Of a stretch of 64,000 nucleotides of DNA, positions 58,153 to 64,000 are shown one piece after another; positions within the stretch are counted from its first letter, which is position 1, and every line of letters begins with the position of its first letter. The stretch comes from Pseudoalteromonas ruthenica (GTDB taxonomy: Bacteria; Pseudomonadota; Gammaproteobacteria; Enterobacterales; Alteromonadaceae). Position numbers and translations under genes: made by a program. A model generated the notes under the pieces. That model did no database searches, was not told the DNA's origin, and saw only the letters and a list, made by a program, of their open reading frames with translations. The DNA lies in NCBI RefSeq assembly GCF_008808095.1, contig NZ_CP023396.1, positions 2,621,501-2,685,500 on the forward strand, read 5' to 3'.

Positions 58153-59304
58153 ATGGCAAAACATTTATTTACTTCTGAGTCTGTGTCTGAAGGACACCCG
58201 GATAAAATCGCTGACCAAATTTCTGATGCGGTACTCGATGCTATTTTGGCGCAAGATCCCCATGCCCGTGTAGCCTGCGAAACCTATGTCAAAACCGGTA
58301 TGGTGATGGTGGGTGGTGAAGTCACAACCAGTGCTTGGGTCGACATTGAAGAGTTAACGCGCAAAACCGTGCGCGAAATCGGCTACACCCATTCCGATAT
58401 GGGCTTTGATGCCGACTCATGTGCAATTCTAAACACCATTGGTAAGCAGTCTCCTGATATTAATCAAGGTGTTGACCGCGCTCGTCCAGAAGAGCAAGGT
58501 GCAGGTGACCAAGGCTTGATGTTTGGTTATGCCTGTAATGAAACTGACGTGCTCATGCCAGCGCCCATTACCTATTCACATCGCTTGGTACAACGCCAAG
58601 CCGAAGTGCGCAAAAATGGTGAATTACCGTGGTTACGCCCAGACGCCAAGTCACAGGTGACCTTTGCTTATGAGAATGGCAAGGCCGTTGGTATCGATGC
58701 CGTCGTGCTGTCAACGCAACACTGCGACTCTATTGCGCAAGATGACTTGGTTGAAGCAGTCATGGAGACCATTATCAAACCAACGCTACCGGCCGAGCTT
58801 ATTACCGATGCGACTAAATTCTTCATTAACCCCACAGGACGCTTCGTGATCGGTGGCCCGATGGGTGATTGCGGCTTAACAGGTCGTAAAATCATCGTTG
58901 ATACTTATGGCGGTATGGCACGTCACGGTGGTGGCGCATTCTCAGGTAAAGATCCATCGAAAGTGGACCGTTCTGCCGCTTACGCAGCACGTTACGTTGC
59001 CAAAAATATAGTCGCGGCTGGCCTGGCCGATAAATGCGAAATCCAAGTGTCTTATGCCATTGGCGTTGCCGAGCCAACCTCCATCAGTGTTGAAACCTTT
59101 GGCACCGGCAAATTAGACGAAACGCGTTTAATCGAACTGATCCGCACGCATTTCGACTTACGTCCTTATGGTTTAATTCAAATGCTTGACTTAGAACGTC
59201 CGATTTACCAGCCTACAGCGGCTTACGGCCACTTTGGTCGCAATGAATTCCCATGGGAAGCGACCGATAAAGCACAGGCACTTAAAGCCGACGCTGGATT
59301 ATAA
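58153..59304 (+). CDS. metK: S-adenosylmethionine synthase
   Basis: 383 residues. [20 protein letters not shown]-terminus, [12 protein letters not shown] loop (ATP), [15 protein letters not shown] loop. Makes SAM from methionine and ATP. Control by MetJ inferred from the operator. Monocistronic with a terminator. Confidence 0.98.
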   Translation: MAKHLFTSESVSEGHPDKIADQISDAVLDAILAQDPHARVACETYVKTGMVMVGGEVTTSAWVDIEELTRKTVREIGYTHSDMGFDADSCAILNTIGKQSPDINQGVDRARPEEQGAGDQGLMFGYACNETDVLMPAPITYSHRLVQRQAEVRKNGELPWLRPDAKSQVTFAYENGKAVGIDAVVLSTQHCDSIAQDDLVEAVMETIIKPTLPAELITDATKFFINPTGRFVIGGPMGDCGLTGRKIIVDTYGGMARHGGGAFSGKDPSKVDRSAAYAARYVAKNIVAAGLADKCEIQVSYAIGVAEPTSISVETFGTGKLDETRLIELIRTHFDLRPYGLIQMLDLERPIYQPTAAYGHFGRNEFPWEATDKAQALKADAGL

Positions 59305-59327
59305 GTGAATTACCTATAAGTTAATTG

Positions 59328-59353
59328 AAAAGCGCCTATATGGCGCTTTTTTT
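59328..59353. terminator. Bidirectional terminator after metK
   Basis: AAAAGCGCC-TATAT-GGCGCTTTTTTT. Confidence 0.92.
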
Positions 59354-59378
59354 ATAGCTATAACTCCACTCTCGGCAG

Positions 59379-60026
59379 TTAATCCTCGCTGCAATCGCCG
59401 ACACTGATTGGCGCGACTTGCAGAGCCTGTACTGCTGCTAACTGACTTTTCAAGCTCATCATAGATTTAGATACACTTTTCAACGACACTTTATTACTGA
59501 GCCAGTGTGGAAGCTTACCACCTGGGTCGGCATAAACCTGATAGCGGATAAGTAAGCCGTCGTCTTGCTGCGTCATTCGCCAGTTAGCAGTCAAGGTTGT
59601 GATGCGTACCCTATCACTTTTACGAGCGATATTTGGGTTATAGGCATGCACCCGTAACTCAGTGGTATAGTCATTGACACGCTGATAGCAACTTTGTGTA
59701 TAAAGCTCCCTATCAGCAACGGGCCAAGGCGAATTAATCACCGTGTATACGCGGTTGCGATTGCCTTGCGAGTGCAAAAGACGAACTTCTTGTACTGCAT
59801 GCAACCACTGCGATGCTTGTTGGGTGTTATACAGTAGCGTCAGTAACTGAGCTGTGCGGGCGTCGGCAACGAAAAGCTCAGCATAAATATGGTAGATACC
59901 ATCTTTACTGACGGTATAGACCACTTTCAAATCAGGGAGGTTTTTATAATTCCGCCAAGGTTGGATTTCAGCCCCAGCTGCAAAGCTGAGGCTAAGTAGG
60001 CTAATCGCGCCAATAAGGTTGAACAT
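59379..60026 (-). CDS. START-domain-like exported protein
   Basis: 215 residues from ATG 60026 (226 if the upstream ATG at 60059 is used). Signal peptide about 1-18 (FAAGA-EIQ), then a START/SRPBCC helix-grip fold with the INSPWPVADREL motif and YADPGGKLPHWLSN near the C-terminus; such folds bind lipids. Overlaps the end of ygiF by 25 bases, so co-transcribed. Ligand unknown. Confidence 0.82.
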   Translation of the reverse strand: MFNLIGAISLLSLSFAAGAEIQPWRNYKNLPDLKVVYTVSKDGIYHIYAELFVADARTAQLLTLLYNTQQASQWLHAVQEVRLLHSQGNRNRVYTVINSPWPVADRELYTQSCYQRVNDYTTELRVHAYNPNIARKSDRVRITTLTANWRMTQQDDGLLIRYQVYADPGGKLPHWLSNKVSLKSVSKSMMSLKSQLAAVQALQVAPISVGDCSED

Positions 60027-61524
60027 CACGAGTCGCTTCTCGGCTTTGCTCCATGGCACTCAACAGACTATCGGTTTTTTGCGTCAACCAAGCCTGAATT
60101 TTGATGAATTGCTCGCTCTCATTACCTTGGCACAGCTGACCGAGGTAATCGAGGGTGAATAATTCAAAAGTGCCGTGCACAATATCTAGCCATGGCGCCC
60201 GGAAGCTCATGCGCAAAGACTCATCAAACAATGCGCCCAAACAACAGCCACTTAAAAGATTGCGTTCCAAGCGCTGCTTAAGCTGTAAGTATTGCTCGCT
60301 AGCTAGCGGCTGTTGAGGCTCAACGAGCTCTTTCATTTCCTGCCAATCATAGTCGAGTAGCCGTGCCGCCAGATCATGAATTGGCTGTTCACCAGCCTGA
60401 AGTTGCGCTTGCCCCCATGATTGTCGCCACCCTCGCTCGGTCAACCAGATTGTTAAATCTAACAACAGCAGGTTATAGCGTGTGCTAGTGAATATAGCCT
60501 GGACATCGTCAATGCTTGGTTGGATGGATTTTAGATCGCCTATCACCTGAGTCAGCTCTGGTGCTGCATTGATTTTCTTATAATAAGCATGCTTTTTCGA
60601 GGTAAAGGTCTTCAGTTGAATCGCCGTCTCGACCCAACTTAATTCGCTCAGTAACCACTTAAGTTCGCCGCGCAGACGCTCGGTCGCTTGTTTTTCAACG
60701 ATATCGCTGAATAGCCACAAACTATGGCGAATAAGACTGACACCATCGGTTACCCGTTTCAGTGTTTTAAGGGTCGGCTTTTGGAAATAACATTGTTCGT
60801 GTTTTTGTACAAAAGCAATGCCATAACTCAAGCACTTCTCCAGTGCCCGCTCTTGGCTGTCATCGTTGCTCAGCGGCACAAGGCCAATCTCTTTACTGGC
60901 TTTGAGCGGCTGGTCATCCGCCAGCCGATAACCTCGAGCTGCCTTTGAGTAATAACCCATGCGTAGAGGCAGGTTATCGATTAATTTTTCAGCTAGGGAA
61001 AACAGCTCACTGCGTTCCCCCTTTACTAATTCAATCTCAAGTTCGCAAATCGGCTCTACATTGGCGTTGGCCGATACCTCCCCCTTATCCAGCACCACTT
61101 CAATTTCAGTCCCCGCTTGGGTTTCAACTAACCAAGTACGACGAATAAAGTTAGTACTAAATAGCGGATAGAGATTGTCGGCTAACGCGTCCACTTGCAC
61201 CCCATGAGGCCAAATACTGGCATCAAAGTCGTGCAGCTCTGGACGATTTCCGTCAATAGGCAAATTGTACTCTGGACGCTGGTGTAGACCACCCACGTTC
61301 TCACCTGCAAGTTTAATGGTTTGCTCACAAATGCCGTCACAACAGCGAGTGCGAAGACCAATATCTAATGCTCTAAGCTCTCGGCTTGGGGTGTCGAAAT
61401 AAGCATTTTGCAGGTTGCGTGCGGGTTTATTTTTTACGGTTTTTGCAAACTGGGTAATGAGTGCGGGTATGGACGGTATCACCGCCTCGGAAACTAAAAA
61501 CTTAAGCTCTATCTCAGTGTCCAT
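60001..61524 (-). CDS. ygiF: CYTH and CHAD domain protein (YgiF-like triphosphatase)
   Basis: 507 residues. N-terminal CYTH domain (1-200) with ExExK motif EIELKF, then the helical CHAD domain (about 215-500) with its His/Lys-rich repeats. E. coli YgiF hydrolyses inorganic triphosphate; CHAD domains bind polyphosphate. Divergent from ygiM, as in E. coli. Confidence 0.9.
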   Translation of the reverse strand: MDTEIELKFLVSEAVIPSIPALITQFAKTVKNKPARNLQNAYFDTPSRELRALDIGLRTRCCDGICEQTIKLAGENVGGLHQRPEYNLPIDGNRPELHDFDASIWPHGVQVDALADNLYPLFSTNFIRRTWLVETQAGTEIEVVLDKGEVSANANVEPICELEIELVKGERSELFSLAEKLIDNLPLRMGYYSKAARGYRLADDQPLKASKEIGLVPLSNDDSQERALEKCLSYGIAFVQKHEQCYFQKPTLKTLKRVTDGVSLIRHSLWLFSDIVEKQATERLRGELKWLLSELSWVETAIQLKTFTSKKHAYYKKINAAPELTQVIGDLKSIQPSIDDVQAIFTSTRYNLLLLDLTIWLTERGWRQSWGQAQLQAGEQPIHDLAARLLDYDWQEMKELVEPQQPLASEQYLQLKQRLERNLLSGCCLGALFDESLRMSFRAPWLDIVHGTFELFTLDYLGQLCQGNESEQFIKIQAWLTQKTDSLLSAMEQSREATRDVQPYWRD

Positions 61525-61727
61525 GCGCTATAGGAAGACCAATGAAATCGTCAAAAGCACAACATAAACAAAGCCGCCTACGAATGCAAACATTTTGCCA
61601 TTTGGCCGTGCTATTTTGCCCCTTTACCAGCGTCGGTGAGTTACAAAATCACCCTTGCCAATCACTGCGCCAACCCATACTATGCTGGGATTGGAGAAAT
61701 TATTTACGTAAAACAAGGTTAAGTTGG

Positions 61728-62318
61728 ATGGTCAAACACGCCTGTGTCGCGCTTGCTTTTATGCTCAGCGCATTGTTCACCACCGCAGCACACGCAGAAC
61801 AAGGCACCGCCTATATCAGTGATGAACTGTATATTTTTATGCACTCTGGAGCAGGTAAAAACTACCGCATTTTAGGTTCAGTTGATGCGGGCACGCCAGT
61901 GACACTGGTGAGCGGTGAAGAAAATAACGGCTTTCTCGAGATAATCGATGATAAACAGCGCCAAGGCTGGGTTGAAACTAAGTTTATTAACCAAGATAAA
62001 AGCTTAAAGATTCAATATCAGGAACTTGGTGAGCAACTGGCACAAACTCAGCAGGCATTGCGCAATGCCCAAGCACAGCTTCCCGAGCTACAAACGCTGA
62101 ATCGCGACTTGCAGGAGCAAGCCCAGCAGTTGCAAGCTCAACTAGATCAAGCGATTGCCGAGCGCGACGCGCTTAATGCTAAACAACAAGGTTTAAAGGC
62201 CAAAGAAAAGCGACAGTTACTCACCTACGGTGGGGCAATTGCATTTATTGGTCTATTCTTAGGAATAATCCTCACCGTTATCTTGTCGCGCCGCAAGCGC
62301 TATGACGGATGGGCATAA
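61728..62318 (+). CDS. ygiM: YgiM-like SH3 domain membrane protein (TIGR04211)
   Basis: 196 residues from ATG 61728; the open frame starts earlier, at 61542, but the signal peptide begins here. Signal 1-22 (AHA-EQG), bacterial SH3 domain 25-95 (YISDELYIFMHSGAGKNYRI), coiled coil 100-165, one span 168-190 and a basic end. Likely periplasmic peptidoglycan-facing. Neighbour of ygiF. Confidence 0.88.
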   Translation: MVKHACVALAFMLSALFTTAAHAEQGTAYISDELYIFMHSGAGKNYRILGSVDAGTPVTLVSGEENNGFLEIIDDKQRQGWVETKFINQDKSLKIQYQELGEQLAQTQQALRNAQAQLPELQTLNRDLQEQAQQLQAQLDQAIAERDALNAKQQGLKAKEKRQLLTYGGAIAFIGLFLGIILTVILSRRKRYDGWA

Positions 62319-62344
62319 TCATTATTTTCAATTTGCATTGAGCC

Positions 62345-62373
62345 AAAAAGAGCACCTAGGTGCTCTTTTTTTT
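62345..62373. terminator. Bidirectional terminator ygiM / lrp-like
   Basis: AAAAAGAGCACCTAGGTGCTCTTTTT, a continuous palindrome. Confidence 0.93.
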
Positions 62374-62438
62374 GCCAGTCGCTAATAGCGCTATTCGTAA
62401 ACTCTATATTACAGCTTGTGTTTGCATGCTCAGGACAT

Positions 62439-62921
62439 TCACAGCTCGATACTGAGCCCGGTATCTTCTTTTACCTTTTCAATCACCATGTACGTATGAT
62501 GCGTACCGACTCCAGGAATATCCACTAAATCTCCCAGTACTTGGCGGTATTCGTTCATATCACTGACACGCACCTTGAGTAAGTAGTCGTAGCCTCCAGC
62601 AACCATATCGCACTCCACTACTTGTGGTGTATTGAGGATATGCTCTTTAAAAGTTTTAAATACCGAAGTATTAGATGTCACTAACGACACCTGCACATGG
62701 GCCAATAAACTTTGGTTTAATTTTTGCTCACTGAGCTTAGCATGATAGCCTTCAATAAAGCCTTCTGATTCGAGCCGTTTTACACGGTCGAGGCAAGGGC
62801 TAGGACTGAGGTTAACTTGCTTAGCTAAATTGACGTTAGAGATCCGACCATTGCGTTGTAAAACGTCGAGAATAGCGAGATCGATTCGGTCTAAGGTGCG
62901 AGGTTTAGCTGTTAAAGACAT
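62439..62921 (-). CDS. Lrp/AsnC family regulator
   Basis: 160 residues. Winged helix (about 10-65: LDRIDLAILDVLQRNGRIS, NLAKQVNLSPSPCLDRVKRLE) and a RAM ligand-binding domain (75-155, VVECDMVAGGYDYLLKV). Very close to Lrp in plan. Divergent from putA with 256 bases between, so it is probably a proline or leucine responsive regulator of putA, possibly the main Lrp of the cell. Confidence 0.9.
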   Translation of the reverse strand: MSLTAKPRTLDRIDLAILDVLQRNGRISNVNLAKQVNLSPSPCLDRVKRLESEGFIEGYHAKLSEQKLNQSLLAHVQVSLVTSNTSVFKTFKEHILNTPQVVECDMVAGGYDYLLKVRVSDMNEYRQVLGDLVDIPGVGTHHTYMVIEKVKEDTGLSIEL

Positions 62922-63000
62922 AGCAGCATTTTATACGGACAACGAAGAAATATGCCCTGTAAATTATCGTATTTCGAAAAATTAAACCAGCATATTCTGC

Positions 63001-63040
63001 GGCATTTTCATTAGAATGCCCGCGAATATGTATTCATATT
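63001..63040. promoter_or_regulatory. Paired inverted repeats in the lrp-like / putA gap
   Basis: GGCATT-N8-AATGCC (63001-63020) and AATATG-TATT-CATATT (63025-63040). AT-rich dyads of this kind are what Lrp-family proteins bind; assignment inferred. Confidence 0.4.
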
Positions 63041-63177
63041 GAGTGCAATCTCACCTTCGCGTTTTAGCAGCGAGGTGACCTACACTGTAGTAATTGTCGT
63101 AACCGAGGCCCCACCATCTCACCTTGTGGTGTGGGTACAGTTGCTATTTTTAGACTCCATGATTTTGAGGGTTGCTT

Positions 63178-64000
63178 ATGTTATTTGAAGGCAATTTGAT
63201 TACTGAATGCCCTATCCGCCAGAAGATCCGTGACTTCTATCGCATTGATGAAAATGAAGTGATTGATCATATTTTACCACTGGCTGAAGTAGGCGTTACG
63301 GCACGCAGTCGCGCTTGGGAGCGCGCACGACAAATGGTATTGAATATTCGCAAGGACCAAGATGGTCAAAACGGTATTGATGCCCTGTTAAATGAGTTCT
63401 CCCTGTCGACTGAGGAAGGGGTGGTGTTAATGTGTTTGGCCGAAGCGCTATTGCGAGTGCCAGACAAAGAAACACAGGATAATTTAATTCGCGATAAACT
63501 CGCTAATGGCGACTGGAGTTCGCACTTAGGTAGCAGTGAGTCGCTATTTGTTAATGCCTCATCGTGGGGCTTGTTGGTCACCGGAAAAATGGTGAACTAC
63601 ACCGACAAAAACAAAGAAGAACAGTTTGGCCTGCTAAAACGCACCATGGGCCGCCTTGGCGAACCGGTGATCCGTAAAGCAGTGAACTATGCCATGAAGA
63701 TCATGGGCAAGCAGTTCGTTATGGGGCAAACCATTGATGAAGCCATTGAGCGCGCCGAAGAGACCGAGCGCAAAGGCTATGTTTATTCATACGACATGCT
63801 AGGCGAAGGCGCCCGCACTATGGCGGATGCTGATCGCTACTACGACAGCTACGTCAATGCAATTAATGCCATTGGTAAAGCGGCCAATGGTCGCGGCCCA
63901 GTAAAAAGCCCCGGCATTTCCGTTAAATTATCAGCAATTCATCCACGCTACGAGTTCACCCACCGTGAACGCGTCATGTCAGAGATTGTGCCCAAGCTAA
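63178..64000 (+). CDS. putA: Bifunctional proline dehydrogenase PutA, 3' end cut by window
   Basis: 274 codons visible from ATG 63178 (GAGGG upstream), continuing past the window. It begins directly with the PutA arm and proline dehydrogenase region (FEGNLITECPIRQKIRDFYR; later SYDMLGEGARTMADADRYY and GVKLSAIHPRYE-like SVKLSAIHPRYE). E. coli PutA has an N-terminal ribbon-helix-helix of about 47 residues that represses put; it is absent here, so regulation likely comes from the Lrp-like neighbour. The P5C dehydrogenase part lies outside the window. Confidence 0.94.
   Translation, partial: MLFEGNLITECPIRQKIRDFYRIDENEVIDHILPLAEVGVTARSRAWERARQMVLNIRKDQDGQNGIDALLNEFSLSTEEGVVLMCLAEALLRVPDKETQDNLIRDKLANGDWSSHLGSSESLFVNASSWGLLVTGKMVNYTDKNKEEQFGLLKRTMGRLGEPVIRKAVNYAMKIMGKQFVMGQTIDEAIERAEETERKGYVYSYDMLGEGARTMADADRYYDSYVNAINAIGKAANGRGPVKSPGISVKLSAIHPRYEFTHRERVMSEIVPKL

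Overview
The window reads as ordinary chromosomal backbone of a marine gammaproteobacterium of the Alteromonadales type. The genus is not decided. Support comes from gene order and content: epd-pgk-fba; gpmI-envC-ctpA-yibQ facing yibN-grxC-secB-gpsA; ampD-ampE; ygiF facing ygiM; a divergent argE / argCBFG cluster that ends in an argH fused to an N-acetylglutamate synthase domain (argHA); and ArgR, PhoB and MetJ type operators. No rRNA, tRNA, IS element, prophage or CRISPR array was recognised.

Layout. 1-14.4 kb: 3' part of a sensor histidine kinase, rdgC, an HDOD protein, an M49-like metallopeptidase lipoprotein, a HIT protein divergent from an S9 peptidase, a chemoreceptor, an M17 aminopeptidase, cstA and dinB. 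14.4-18.1 kb: little-known membrane, lipoprotein and DUF1566 genes. 18.3-25.2 kb: an RND efflux pair, msrA, and btuB behind a cobalamin riboswitch. 25.3-30 kb: yajQ, a VanZ-like gene, panE, thiI, a TetR regulator and coaD. 30-31.3 kb: an A+T-rich three-gene cassette of unknown function (one small disordered-looking protein and two paralogous membrane proteins). 31.5-38.7 kb: arginine biosynthesis with an ARG box lying over the argE promoter. 38.7-42 kb: pstS, phoR and phoB with Pho boxes. 42.0-42.3 kb: a non-coding array of ten GATC sites. 42.4-50 kb: fba-pgk-epd, ampE-ampD, gpsA-secB-grxC-yibN. 50.2-55.8 kb: gpmI-envC-ctpA-yibQ, a DUF1328 membrane peptide and a small acidic lipoprotein. 55.8-64 kb: tkt, metK with a MetJ box, a START-domain protein, ygiF, ygiM, an Lrp-family regulator and the 5' part of putA.

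How genes work together. PhoR/PhoB probably drives pstS and phoB through the Pho boxes. ArgR probably represses both arms of the arg cluster from one intergenic site. B12 controls BtuB through the riboswitch. The Lrp-like regulator probably controls putA, whose product lacks the N-terminal DNA-binding domain of E. coli PutA. EnvC, AmpD/AmpE and CtpA all act on the cell wall or periplasm.

The most unusual signal is between fba and phoB. There, copies of a 14-base motif (GATCANNNTYTTAC) recur about every 31 bases, in one orientation on the left and the opposite orientation on the right, around a centre that holds a perfect DnaA box. It looks like a Dam/SeqA/DnaA-responsive site or an iteron-like array, and no annotated feature class explains it. 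The 30.0-31.3 kb cassette is the best candidate for an undescribed protein system.
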